The notes below the pieces were generated by a model. It ran no database searches and had not been told where the DNA came from. It saw only the letters and a program-made list of their open reading frames with translations. DNA of 64,000 nucleotides from Gammaproteobacteria bacterium. Lineage in GTDB: Bacteria; Pseudomonadota; Gammaproteobacteria; Ga0077536. Position 1 is the stretch's first letter, and each line of letters begins with the position of its first letter. Location: NCBI GenBank assembly GCA_021773835.1, contig JAJFJQ010000066.1, forward strand, positions 124,001 to 188,000, given 5' to 3'. Position numbers and translations under genes: made by a program. Below, piece by piece: positions 7,815 to 16,895 of the stretch.

Positions 7815-9170
7815 CTATGAGTCCTGTAGCGCCACCTCAAGCTTAGCTTTGAAGTGACCGGTTAGCGGACTAAACGGTTTGTGGACCGCGCGCTCGTGCA
7901 CAAGGCTCGAACCCAAGGTGATCTGCCGGTCGCGAATTGCCGCTTCAATCAGGGTTTGGTTCAAGATGTCACGCTGGGCATTGCTGCCACCGAATCGGTG
8001 AGCGACTGAACGGATCGGATACAGCAGGTCAACGGCATCAGCATATCGCTCTTCGGCGAATGCAAGAATTGCCGAACAGGTTGGCACGCCTATTTCGCTT
8101 GCCATGCGACCAGTTATACCCGGACTTGTCTGTGCCGCCGATTTTAATCCTTGTAATACGTCGCGCGCGGCATCCAGGCGACCCGCGCCAACAAAAGCAA
8201 TTACTGCGTGCAAATCGTTAAACGCGTAATACCCATTTTCAACCGGCGTTTTGTGTGCCCAAAAATCCGCGACTTGTGACCAACGCTGACCGACATCTCG
8301 ACCTTGCAAGGTGATCCGCCACAACAAAGCGGTGGCATCGAGGACCTCCAATGAGATTGACGACTCCTGCGGCGTAAGTCTCTCGTCATACAGCGCCAGC
8401 GCCGCGGCGTGATCCTGCTGCTCTAAATAAAACAGACCCAAATGCCACCAGTTATGAAACGCGAATCCGTTATCCGGTGCCCAATCGTGCTCTCGCGAGG
8501 TCAAAAATACTTGACCCTCGGTGAAACGATTCTGCATCTCGAAAACGTGTGTGAGCGCATGTATGCTCCAGGGATCGCGTGCCTCTAGCTCCAATGCTGC
8601 GTGGGCGGTTTCCTCGGCAAGTGAGAATTCATTACACTCCTCTAGGCCGAACGCCTGCATGCCAAGGATGTATGAGTACCCCGGTGTCCCTTTATCCCAG
8701 TGAGCTAATACGCGACTGATACGGTCGCGCAAGTTCAAGGCATCGCCGAGATAAAAGTCGGTTAAATGTGCGCTCTGAATTGCCAGTGCATCGCGCGGAT
8801 GCACACTCAAGAGTTTGTCCCACGTCGCTGCTGCTTTATCCCAGTGCCCGGCCAGCATGTATTCCGCTGCAGCTATCAGCGCCTTTTCACGGTCATTTGA
8901 TTTGGCTGACAACGCACGTGCTTTATCAAGGCTTTCGCCAATCGCGTCGAGATATTGCCGCTCGCTCATCATAAGCATGGCATTCGCATTGAAGATATGC
9001 CCCAACACGAACTCCGGGTCTCGCTCTAATGTCGGCCCCAGGGTTTCTGTTGGATCACCGAAATAGCTTTGGAATTGATAAAGCGCCGTTTCAAAGTCGT
9101 CGAGCGATTGCGGATCGCAACCGGAGACTGGGACACCTCGCGCATCCGTCTGTTCGCCTTTTATGCTCAT
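7815..9170 (-). CDS. Tetratricopeptide repeat protein, TTC38-like
   Basis: This soluble protein of about 451 residues consists of TPR-like helical pairs and resembles the TTC38 family found in bacteria and eukaryotes. Characteristic stretches include FVLGHIFNANAML, RDALAIQSAHLTDFYLGD, PGYSYILGMQAFGLEECNEF, ARDPWSIHALTHVFEMQNRF and FHNWWHLGLFYLE. The family's biochemical role is unknown to me. The open frame extends to 9215, but the methionine at 9170 (MSIKGEQTDARG) seems the better start because the N-terminal extension lacks family character. There is no signal peptide, and no neighbour gives a functional hint. Confidence 0.8.
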   Translation of the reverse strand: MSIKGEQTDARGVPVSGCDPQSLDDFETALYQFQSYFGDPTETLGPTLERDPEFVLGHIFNANAMLMMSERQYLDAIGESLDKARALSAKSNDREKALIAAAEYMLAGHWDKAAATWDKLLSVHPRDALAIQSAHLTDFYLGDALNLRDRISRVLAHWDKGTPGYSYILGMQAFGLEECNEFSLAEETAHAALELEARDPWSIHALTHVFEMQNRFTEGQVFLTSREHDWAPDNGFAFHNWWHLGLFYLEQQDHAAALALYDERLTPQESSISLEVLDATALLWRITLQGRDVGQRWSQVADFWAHKTPVENGYYAFNDLHAVIAFVGAGRLDAARDVLQGLKSAAQTSPGITGRMASEIGVPTCSAILAFAEERYADAVDLLYPIRSVAHRFGGSNAQRDILNQTLIEAAIRDRQITLGSSLVHERAVHKPFSPLTGHFKAKLEVALQDS

Positions 9171-9510
9171 TCCCCTAAGGCTTCGTTGGTGGTTAAGTGC
9201 ATTGTATGTCTCCAATCATTTCGAGGCCAACCGCACGTAGAGTAACTTGCTAATGAACGGTTTGGACCGCATCGAACGCGAAATGCGGCACCTCTTACGT
9301 TCGCCTAGCAAGCAGTCGCCATTGTTGTAACTTCAACGATAAAATAGACTTTGCCAAGAGATCAACGACAGGGATCGTATTTCGAGCAGCACTTTGTTTG
9401 CTGTACGAAATTGGTACAGACTAGGTTCAGCGTTTATCTACTGCAGGAGCCCTCGTCAGCAAGAAAATCAGCTACTGTGGATGCAGAAAACGAACACGGG
9501 ATCAGAGCAA

Positions 9511-10293
9511 ATGAAATGTCATGAAGTAGACTTTGAAATATTCGGCGACGACATGCAGATAGTCGAGGTCGAGCTCGACCCTGGCGAAGTCGTGATCGCC
9601 GAGGCCGGCGCGATGAATTACATGGAGGAAGGGATTTCATTCGAGACGAAGATGGGCGATGGGTCAAACCCCTCTGGCGGGTTCTTAGATGCCGTGATAA
9701 ACGTCGGGAAGCGGGCGTTGACCGGGGAGTCGATTTTTATGACGCACTTCTCCAACGGCGGAAGCGGAAAACGACGGGTCGCATTTGCCGCACCCTACCC
9801 CGGCAAAATTATTCCCATTGATATGGCGGAGGTTGGGCAGGAGCTAATTTGTCAAAAAGATGCGTTTTTATGCGCCGCATTTGGCACGAACCTCGACATC
9901 GCTTTTCAAAAGAAGCTCGGTGCCGGTTTTTTCGGTGGCGAGGGATTTATCCTGCAGCGTCTGCGCGGCGACGGTAAGGCATTCGTACATATCGGCGGCA
10001 CCGTAATCAAGCGCGAACTCAAAAACGAAACATTGCGGGTCGACACAGGATGTATCGCGGCATTTACCTCCGGCATCGACTACGATATCGAACGGTCCGG
10101 CAATTTGAAATCAATGGTCTTTGGCGGAGAGGGATTGTTTCTCGCCACCTTGAAGGGGTCCGGCACGGTGTACCTCCAAAGTCTACCGTTCTCGCGACTG
10201 GCAAACCGCGTGATGCGTGCAGCTAGCTTTGGCCAATCAAAAGGTGAAGGTTCGGTGCTTGGTGGCCTTGGTGATCTGCTTGGAGATCGGTAG
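9511..10293 (+). CDS. AIM24/TIGR00266 family protein
   Basis: The product is 260 residues from the ATG at 9511, where family similarity starts ([16 protein letters not shown]). The open frame runs back to 9394 but the extension looks non-coding; another ATG lies at 9481. Conserved features are the [15 protein letters not shown] segment, glycine-rich loops ([35 protein letters not shown]) and a short C-terminal LGGLGDLLG tail. The family folds as a double-stranded beta-helix; a mitochondrial member, Aim24, affects cristae, but the bacterial role is unknown. It lies 18 bases upstream of the probable selenoprotein and could be co-transcribed with it. Confidence 0.85.
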   Translation: MKCHEVDFEIFGDDMQIVEVELDPGEVVIAEAGAMNYMEEGISFETKMGDGSNPSGGFLDAVINVGKRALTGESIFMTHFSNGGSGKRRVAFAAPYPGKIIPIDMAEVGQELICQKDAFLCAAFGTNLDIAFQKKLGAGFFGGEGFILQRLRGDGKAFVHIGGTVIKRELKNETLRVDTGCIAAFTSGIDYDIERSGNLKSMVFGGEGLFLATLKGSGTVYLQSLPFSRLANRVMRAASFGQSKGEGSVLGGLGDLLGDR

Positions 10294-10311
10294 TCGATAG
10301 CCAGTCAAAGT

Positions 10312-10905
10312 ATGAATACTGAAATTCGAAAAGCCGTTTGTAGATTTTGGGCAGTCGCAAATCTAGCCGTATTGCTGAACCTGGTGGTTGGGGTCAACGT
10401 CATTGCTGAACCCTATGCGGAGCAATGGGGGCCGCCGCTAGGAAAGCCATTGCCGCTGCTTGAGGCCTATGACCATAGTGGCCAACTGCGGGGCCTCGAA
10501 AACCTAGCCGGCAAACGGGGTTTATTACTGTTCCTCAACCGTTCTGCGGATTGGTGACCATTTTGTCGTCGCCAGTTGGTCCAACTGGCTAAATGGCGGG
10601 GACGATTCGAATCTCTGGGCGTTGCCGTCGCGGCAATGACCTACGACAGGCGCGAAGTTCTAGCGGCATTTCATTCTGAAAATGAACTCGGCTATCCGTT
10701 GTTGCAAGACGAAAACGTCCGGCATTTCGAGGCCTACGGTATCAAAAATGAACAGTACCAACCGGGGGAATCCGGCTATGGGATCCCTCATCCAGGTATT
10801 GTGTTTGTAAACGCCGACGGACTTGTTGAGTTTAAGTTCGCCGATCGCGGATATCGTGATCGACCATCTTTCGAAGCAATATTTTCTGCGCTCGGCGGTG
10901 AGTAA
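10312..10905 (+). CDS. Probable selenoprotein: exported AhpC/TSA-like redoxin with U-x-x-C active site (in-frame TGA at 10555)
   Basis: One continuous thioredoxin-fold protein of about 197 residues is read if the TGA at 10555-10557 (codon 82) is decoded. Upstream is an export segment (about 13-32) and GKPLPLLEAYDHSGQL, then LLLFLNRSADW. After the TGA comes PFCRRQLVQLAKW and the rest of the redoxin domain (VAAMTYDRREVLAAF, GYPLLQD, YGIPHPGIVFV). In cysteine-containing relatives that I recall, this place reads SADWCPFC, so the TGA replaces the first active-site cysteine exactly. The frame is intact on both sides, unlike a decayed gene, and a SECIS-like hairpin follows. It is probably a periplasmic thiol/peroxide oxidoreductase. 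Reading it as two genes or a pseudogene is less likely. Confidence 0.85.
10571..10589 (+). promoter_or_regulatory. Candidate bacterial SECIS hairpin
   Basis: A perfect inverted repeat, GCCAGTTGG-T-CCAACTGGC, begins 13 nt after the in-frame TGA (10555-10557). A realistic fold is a 7-bp stem (10571-10577 with 10583-10589) and a GGTCC loop starting with guanines. Bacterial SECIS elements recognised by SelB are small hairpins just after the UGA with a G among the first loop bases, which fits. The element lies inside the coding sequence, as usual in bacteria. Confidence 0.7.
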
Positions 10906-10974
10906 TTAAAAATTATTCGCTGTTGGCGAACGTGGACTCGTTGTCACAACAAAATTAAATCGACGACTCCAAAG

Positions 10975-11763
10975 TCATCGCCCATTAAACAAAGGCGCGC
11001 GCTTCTCCATGAAAGCGCGTCGACCCTCTTCGATATCCTCACTTTTAGAACAGTCTTCAACGAGGCGATCACAGATTGTCAAATCGCGCTCGGCTTCGTC
11101 CTTGAGCAGTTCGTTTACGATGAGATTGGTTGCGCGCAATGATAAGGGTGCATTGCCAGTCATTGTCTCGATATAGTTTTGCACATAGCTATCAAGCTCG
11201 GCTCGCGGCACTACCCGGTTCACCAATCTCATTATCCGCGCCTCGTCGGCGTCAAAGCGACGTGCTGTATAGAAGATCTCCTTGGCAAACGATGGACCGA
11301 CTAAGTCAATGAGCACTTGCGTATTTTCAAATCCATATCCAACACCGAGCTTTGCCGCGGGAATACAGAAACTTGAATCGTCCGAACATATTCGCAAATC
11401 GCAACATATGGCGATCCCCATTCCACCGCCGTAGCAATATCCGCGGATCTTAGCGATGGTTGGTTTCAACGCGTGCTGGACCGCCTGATATCCACGGTTC
11501 ACGGAAATCCCGTATTGCTTGATCCGCTCGACATTCGCCCGCTCGCTATCGAACTTTGAAATATCAGCGCCGGAAACGAAAGCCCGCTCTCCCGCACCTT
11601 CAAGCACAATGACCCGCACCTCATCATCGGCATCAAAGCGGGCCATAACTTCCGCCAGTGCGTCCCACATTGCCTGCGACATCGCATTGTGTCGATTGGG
11701 ATTATTAAATATTACCCGGCCGAGATGACCTTCTTTCTGGGCAATGATCTTGTCTTCGGACAT
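10975..11763 (-). CDS. Enoyl-CoA hydratase/isomerase (crotonase family)
   Basis: This 262-residue crotonase-fold enzyme has the oxyanion-hole segments GAGERAFVSGADISKF and KIRGYCYGGGMGIAICCDLR, then IPAAKLGVGYG, and a C-terminal FMEKRAPLFNGR typical of the family. Family members hydrate or isomerise acyl-CoA thioesters, mostly in fatty-acid or amino-acid breakdown. The usual glutamates of true hydratases are not obvious, so the exact reaction is open. The ATG at 11763 has AAGGAAA upstream. It converges with the selenoprotein gene and no other beta-oxidation gene is nearby. Confidence 0.9.
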   Translation of the reverse strand: MSEDKIIAQKEGHLGRVIFNNPNRHNAMSQAMWDALAEVMARFDADDEVRVIVLEGAGERAFVSGADISKFDSERANVERIKQYGISVNRGYQAVQHALKPTIAKIRGYCYGGGMGIAICCDLRICSDDSSFCIPAAKLGVGYGFENTQVLIDLVGPSFAKEIFYTARRFDADEARIMRLVNRVVPRAELDSYVQNYIETMTGNAPLSLRATNLIVNELLKDEAERDLTICDRLVEDCSKSEDIEEGRRAFMEKRAPLFNGR

Positions 11764-11974
11764 GTTAATTTTCCTTGCAGTTAGCGCGGCCCGCCGGTGG
11801 TGCCAGCATCGAATTCTACGGCGCGGATATTATACTGCGGGTGAGACAACCGAATTGGGGCACGTCGGGCTAGAGACGATTTTTCGATCAACAAGCGTTT
11901 CGCTTTGAAAGCTTTAGTTTTCGTCTAGCCCCGGACCGTAGTAGACGGGCGAGGGTCACGGGACCTGACCGGGT

Positions 11975-13015
11975 TCAGGCTTGCGAAGTCTTTTTCCCGT
12001 CAACCCCCTTTAACAGCTTGCCATCGTCGGCGACCAAACCAACAATATTGCGATCGTCCAGAGTAACGGCGCCCGGTAATTCAGACGAGGAAATTCCCGT
12101 TGCGGCGGAATCGGCGTGGTGCACAAGTGATTTCTGACGCACCGGGGTGCCGGCGTCATTAGTCACCTGCAGGGATTGCATATCATACACTTCAGCACCG
12201 TACAGCCCTGTGTCTATGCGATCTCGTGCGATGTCGGCGATCAGTAATGCATCGATTTCCTTTTTACGATCTGCATATCCGTATACGAGTGCCAAATCAC
12301 ATAACGTGTTTATTACCCGGGGTATTCCACCGCTATTCCAATAGATCAGGCGCAGCGCGTTTTTGTGGAAGAGATCCGGATCGCCACCGACCGTAGTCAA
12401 CCGGTGACGAATGTAGTTCACAGTTTCTTTTTCATCTAGCGGTTGTAGATTCGCGGTCACGCTAATTCGTTGTGCGAGCTGGCGAAGCTCGTGTCGCTTA
12501 AGCAGCTGGTGTAGTTCGGGCTGACCCACTAACAGCAATTGAATTAACGTGTGTTCATCAGCATTGATATTCGTCAATAAACGAATCTCTTCGAGCATTT
12601 CGACACTGAGATTCTGCGCCTCGTCTACGATCAGCAATGTCCGGCGTCCGGCAGTGTATTGGCTGATTAGAAACTCGGTGAAGTCCTGATAAAGCTCAAT
12701 TTTCTCTTTACCTTTGAACGGCATGTCGTAGGCCAAGGCAACGAACTGCATGAGATTATCGGCCGCGCTGTGGGTATTGGAAATGAGACCGATTGTCGTC
12801 GTCTCCTCTAGCTGACCCATAAGCTGGCGGACCAACGTCGTTTTGCCTGATCCGACTTCGCCAGTGATGACCGACAAGGCTATATCGCCACCAGTCGCAT
12901 ACTCGAGGATCGACAATGCGACCTCGTGCTGGTGGCTCCTGAATAAATACTTCGGATCCGGCAGCAAGCTAAAGGGCTTGGCTGTCAGACCGTAGAATTG
13001 TTCATACACAGGCAT
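11975..13015 (-). CDS. ExeA/GspA-type AAA ATPase
   Basis: This 346-residue ATPase begins YEQFYGLTAKPFSLLPDPKY, the classic ExeA-family opening. Walker A is GEVGSGKTT (52-60), Walker B LLIVDEAQ (about 127-134), and a C-terminal AAA lid follows (SGGIPRVINTLCDLAL). ExeA drives assembly of type II secretion pores, and close relatives sit in PEP-CTERM/exosortase and polysaccharide loci (TIGR03015-like). No pilus, secretion or exosortase gene is adjacent here. The last 70 residues are low in complexity and have no peptidoglycan-binding domain. It is divergent from a membrane-anchored HTH protein. Confidence 0.85.
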   Translation of the reverse strand: MPVYEQFYGLTAKPFSLLPDPKYLFRSHQHEVALSILEYATGGDIALSVITGEVGSGKTTLVRQLMGQLEETTTIGLISNTHSAADNLMQFVALAYDMPFKGKEKIELYQDFTEFLISQYTAGRRTLLIVDEAQNLSVEMLEEIRLLTNINADEHTLIQLLLVGQPELHQLLKRHELRQLAQRISVTANLQPLDEKETVNYIRHRLTTVGGDPDLFHKNALRLIYWNSGGIPRVINTLCDLALVYGYADRKKEIDALLIADIARDRIDTGLYGAEVYDMQSLQVTNDAGTPVRQKSLVHHADSAATGISSSELPGAVTLDDRNIVGLVADDGKLLKGVDGKKTSQA

Positions 13016-13335
13016 ATTCTTTGAGGTATTGGCCGCCTGATCGTACTCTCAATCCGGCTGATGTATATCTCGCAGCGGTCACAAATCGGAAAAATAGCGG
13101 CACCTCGGCTGGAAATCGCGAATATTTAACCCAAACGGCCGTGCGCAGTACTGACTCGCAATGTGAAATCCCGTTGGAGGAACTTTGTATCGTTCCTTCT
13201 GGGAGCGTTTCGGTCTCAGAATTAGGCGGCAATCGTAGCCGTTATTGAACTTGCCCACCGATAAAACTATGCTCTTTGAGAAATTCGGCATCTGCTCAAA
13301 TTCGGCCGGAATTTTACACGGAGTCAGACGCAATA
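13016..13335. promoter_or_regulatory. Divergent intergenic region
   Basis: These bases separate the ExeA-type ATPase gene from the divergent HTH membrane protein gene. They should carry both promoters. The short frames on both strands overlap each other and look like chance; I see no repeat or hairpin of note. Confidence 0.3.
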
Positions 13336-13905
13336 GTGACAACGTACGACGACCCAAGCGAAGACGTAGGAACATCTGAAAGTCCCAACAATGAGACGCT
13401 TTTGACCATAGCCGAAGCTGCCCGGATGGCCGGCGTCTCCCGCTCTACACTGTACCGTAGTATCCGAGATAAAAAACTAGAAGCGGTCCTCTCCAACGAA
13501 GGCGGCAAACGTGTACGCCAAGCCGAGGTGCTCGCGAAATTCAAAGGTGGTGATTCCGAACCCGAAGGCGGTCGCGCCGCTAACGCAACATCCGCTCAGA
13601 TCGAGTCAGATCCGGAGCTTGTCGAGCAGCTGCAAAATGCATTGGATGCCGAGCACGCCAAAGTTCAACAATTGCAACGCCAACTGGCAACCGTCGACGC
13701 GGGTCAAGATGTAGCTGCATCGACCCCTGCACCGCGCCAGCATCAATCGCCACGGCGGCGATGGAAACTTGTTCGTAGTCTAGAACGCACTTTCGATGTG
13801 CTAGCTGGAGGGACACTCATAATCGTCGTTGCGCTAGCGATAATTATTGCGCTCGTCTTTTCCTTCGGGGGATTTACCGGCATCCCAACTATTTCGGAAT
13901 TCTAG
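13336..13905 (+). CDS. Membrane-anchored HTH protein (excisionase/MerR-like N-terminus, coiled coil, C-terminal TM helix)
   Basis: The N-terminal region carries a winged-helix of the excisionase/HTH_17 kind (LLTIAEAARMAGVSRSTLYR followed by RDKKLEAVLSNEGGKRV). A short coiled coil follows (LVEQLQNALDAEHAKVQQLQ), then a basic linker and a C-terminal hydrophobic helix (LIIVVALAIIIALVFSF). The design suggests a DNA-binding head held at the membrane. The start is uncertain: the GTG at 13336 has GGAG about 12 nt upstream, and a TTG at 13276 would add 20 residues. It is divergent from the ExeA-type ATPase. I do not recognise a named family for the whole protein. Confidence 0.72.
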   Translation: MTTYDDPSEDVGTSESPNNETLLTIAEAARMAGVSRSTLYRSIRDKKLEAVLSNEGGKRVRQAEVLAKFKGGDSEPEGGRAANATSAQIESDPELVEQLQNALDAEHAKVQQLQRQLATVDAGQDVAASTPAPRQHQSPRRRWKLVRSLERTFDVLAGGTLIIVVALAIIIALVFSFGGFTGIPTISEF

Positions 13906-13934
13906 GTGGCGTAGGCCCACTCCGATCGGTGGGT

Positions 13935-14837
13935 TCAGATCTTAGATTTTGCCGCCTCAAGCTCGTCGATTGTCTTTGGCCAGTCTTTTTTAAGCAATCG
14001 GGAAAGTGCACGATCAGCCAAAACGCGTCCTCCTGTTTGACACCTGGGACAGTAGTTGAGTTCGTTTTGAACGTAACGGATCCGTTGGATCTCCGTCCCG
14101 CATTCGCGGCACGGCTCACCGAAACGACCGTGAACCGCCATTTCAGGACGGAAGGCCGTGACCTTGCTCGGGAATTCGTCGCCGCATTGTTCGCGCAGTC
14201 GCTGGGACCATTCCAGCAAAACGGTTTGCACCGAATCATGCAAGGCGCGAATCTCATCGGCATTGAGTTTCTGCGTCTGCGCGATGGGTGAAAGCTTTGC
14301 GTGATGGAGAATTTCGTCGGAGTACGCGTTTCCGATCCCGCTAAACAGACGAGGGTCTGTTAGCGCCCGCTTTAAGGTATGGTTGCGCAAAGTAAGGCGC
14401 TCGGAGAATGCGGCCAGAGACGCTTCGAGCGTTTCAAGCCCGTTTGGATCAAGCACAGCAAGTCCCGCAGACCCTTGGACAATATGTAGCGAAGCACGCT
14501 TCTTTGACCCTGCCTCAGTCAAAATCAGATCGCCGGTGTCGAATCCGAACACGGCCAAGGTTTTGCGGCTGATCTTTTTCCTCGGTTTTGGCGCCCACTC
14601 GAATCGCCCTGCGATCATTAAATGGACCACCAACCAGAATTCATTTTCTAGTCCAATCGCAATTCGCTTGCCAATTCGCCGCAGATCGACCACTCGCAGA
14701 TTCACGACATCATCGGTGCTCGGTTCAACCGTGCGCAGAAGAAACGGGTTTTGAATCGTAAGCCGCAGCAACCGGTTTCCGCGAATACGCGGATCAAGTG
14801 CGGCAAGATAATGTTCAATATCCGGCAACTCAGGCAT
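13935..14837 (-). CDS. Formamidopyrimidine-DNA glycosylase (Fpg/Nei family)
   Basis: The 300-residue protein begins MPELPDIEHYL, with the catalytic proline (Pro2) and Glu3 of the Fpg/Nei family, so the ATG at 14837 is preferred over the upstream one at 14843. The helix-two-turn-helix segment is present (LTDPRLFSGIGNAYSDEIL), as is a four-cysteine zinc finger (CRECGTEIQ, then NYCPRCQ). Such enzymes excise oxidised purines and cut at abasic sites. In E. coli Fpg the zinc-finger loop carries an arginine that contacts DNA; here that stretch reads QNELNY. The body also diverges from MutM, so this may be a paralogue rather than the main housekeeping MutM. Confidence 0.88.
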   Translation of the reverse strand: MPELPDIEHYLAALDPRIRGNRLLRLTIQNPFLLRTVEPSTDDVVNLRVVDLRRIGKRIAIGLENEFWLVVHLMIAGRFEWAPKPRKKISRKTLAVFGFDTGDLILTEAGSKKRASLHIVQGSAGLAVLDPNGLETLEASLAAFSERLTLRNHTLKRALTDPRLFSGIGNAYSDEILHHAKLSPIAQTQKLNADEIRALHDSVQTVLLEWSQRLREQCGDEFPSKVTAFRPEMAVHGRFGEPCRECGTEIQRIRYVQNELNYCPRCQTGGRVLADRALSRLLKKDWPKTIDELEAAKSKI

Positions 14838-15021
14838 TCGCACATTATGCGATATATCTCGGTCTCTTGAAGAACCGAATAAGGTTCTACGACCTCGATA
14901 ATTGGCTCGGCAGCGTGAATTTCACGCAATCCTGCTTCATCTCAGATGCAGAAAAAACAAAGGCAATTTCGGCAATTGCGATTTTCCCTTGCCGGCACGC
15001 TCGGAACGGCCCAAAGGTGCC

Positions 15022-16605
15022 TTAGGCGCGCGTTCCCTCAAGGCAGATGACGGAGTTTTGCCCGACAACTTCACTGCTCGTAACGAGGCCCTTGGGAATG
15101 AACAAACAATCACCAGGATGCAAGATCCGTGATTCACCTTCGAGCGACACTTTCAGTTTTCCTTGGACAATCGCATCAATCGTGTCGATTTGGATCCGCT
15201 GGTCGGCCTGATATTCGCCTGGCCTCAAGGTTTTCGCCTTGGCCTCATAACCAAGAACGGCTAACTTCCGAACGAGGCCGTCCGGCGTTAGATCCCCTTC
15301 CTGTTCATGGTTCCAACGTTCTAGTTTAATACTGTTCATTGTGCGGTAACGGATGACTTTGTCACCGCCTTGGAATTGCGCTTCATAAAGTGCCGCATCT
15401 GCACGACCGGTAAAATCATCAATCGCCAGATCGCTGTTCGGAATTACCGTGCAGCAACCGAAACTAGCGGTAACCGACGAATGCATTGGCGAGCTTAAAT
15501 TTGGCATATTTAAACGGCGGATCTGCTCGCGTAGGACATCCGCGAGGTTTTCACCGTTTTTGTGATCGGCCTCGGGAAAAAGTAACGCAAACTTGTTGTC
15601 GTCTAATCGCGCCACAACATCGCCCGGCCGAGTTCCAGCCTTACGCATTAGCTCTGCAATCCGTCGGATCGCGGCCTCATAGGCGATATTCCCGTAAGAT
15701 TCCTTGTAGTCATCGAAGTTATCAATCTTCGCATGCACCACCGTTATCGGCTGCTCTTGGCGCAGCATCCGCGCCCATTCCCGCTCAATAACATTCGAAT
15801 ACTTCTTCGCATTCAGCAACCCGGTTTCGTTGTCGTAGGGCGTGACCCTATCCAACGCGCTTGCCAACGCCTCGGCTTTACCCTCGCTTATAACGAGATT
15901 TGAACTTGCCTCATCGAGCTCACTTTCGAGCGCTACACGTTTATCGGTATTCGTCTTAACACCAACTTTCAAGCGTTTAACTTCCAGCTCGGCGGATTGG
16001 AGCATTGATAACAATTTATCGCGCTGTGTGTCTGCAGCGTAAAATGAAACCGCCAATCTATCGATGTATTTCGCGGAAATGGAGATAACCGCCATAAACA
16101 ATAAGCTCGATACGCCAACGACGATGGTCGATTTATCGAGGATATATAGTCCAGCGAGTCCGATGGGCGCGAGTGCCGCGACGCTAAAGGGAAGTACAAG
16201 GGCACGCCGCCCAAGGTAGCAGCCGAGGACAAGTATCGACAATGCCACAGTCGTCGCCAGAACCATCCCGGTTAACCAATTCATACCCAGTGCAATTAGG
16301 CATGTAATCGAGGCTGTACCCCACAGCAAGCCCGTCGTGAACAAGCCTAATTGCAACGGCCATTGACTGATCTCAATGTCCGCCACAGATCTCGAATCCG
16401 AGCGAGGTTTTCGTGCAGACCACAAACGTGCACCGTAGACGGCTTGAGCAACAGCGACCCACACCAAGGCGAAAACGCTACCACTAACCGTCCATACGAC
16501 GGCAGCTACAGCGGCCGCAGCGACACTTCCGCTCAGCAGTTCAGCCTGGACGTGCACGGGCCAAGTCGGCCGTGCCTTCAATTCATCGTTAGTTTCAGTA
16601 TCCAC
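15022..16605 (-). CDS. Membrane protein with degenerate GGDEF domain and C-terminal cupin
   Basis: This 527-residue protein has about five or six membrane helices (25-180), a coiled coil (195-255), a GGDEF-type domain (about 255-425) and a cupin domain (about 445-527: RPGEYQ, then ILHPGDCLFIPKG). The domain keeps typical GGDEF surroundings (YDNETGLLNAKKYSNVIERE, RPGDVVARL, and the TASFGCC and ADAALYEAQ segments). The signature itself reads DDNKF at 335-339 instead of GG[D/E]EF. It should therefore lack diguanylate cyclase activity and may instead bind a ligand or act as a scaffold. The cupin could sense a small molecule. It is a single gene with no obvious operon partner. Confidence 0.85.
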   Translation of the reverse strand: MDTETNDELKARPTWPVHVQAELLSGSVAAAAVAAVVWTVSGSVFALVWVAVAQAVYGARLWSARKPRSDSRSVADIEISQWPLQLGLFTTGLLWGTASITCLIALGMNWLTGMVLATTVALSILVLGCYLGRRALVLPFSVAALAPIGLAGLYILDKSTIVVGVSSLLFMAVISISAKYIDRLAVSFYAADTQRDKLLSMLQSAELEVKRLKVGVKTNTDKRVALESELDEASSNLVISEGKAEALASALDRVTPYDNETGLLNAKKYSNVIEREWARMLRQEQPITVVHAKIDNFDDYKESYGNIAYEAAIRRIAELMRKAGTRPGDVVARLDDNKFALLFPEADHKNGENLADVLREQIRRLNMPNLSSPMHSSVTASFGCCTVIPNSDLAIDDFTGRADAALYEAQFQGGDKVIRYRTMNSIKLERWNHEQEGDLTPDGLVRKLAVLGYEAKAKTLRPGEYQADQRIQIDTIDAIVQGKLKVSLEGESRILHPGDCLFIPKGLVTSSEVVGQNSVICLEGTRA

Positions 16606-16895
16606 GTAAACCCACCCTATTTACATTCGAGAAAGCGCCGACGGGCGCAAGCGAAAAGCTACACTCAAGAAGTACGCCAATACCTACCGGTTTATCGGTT
16701 CACTGAAGACTTTTCTGAACTGCGTCACAATCAACCGTTGTGCGGCTGTGACGGAAGTCACGTTCGTGCCGTTTTAGGTTGGGGGCGCATACCATTGCCA
16801 CGAATGGCTTGAAGCGCCAGCGGTGGGTTATGTCTCTTGCTAGCGACACCCGGGTGACACGTCGAAATAAACCACCCTGCCCGAGATTAATCAGT

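Noticed and set aside
10576-10905. Separate gene starting at TTG 10576
   Set aside because: It is in the same frame as the upstream ORF, lacks a ribosome-binding site, and is the second half of one redoxin domain; decoding of the TGA explains it better.
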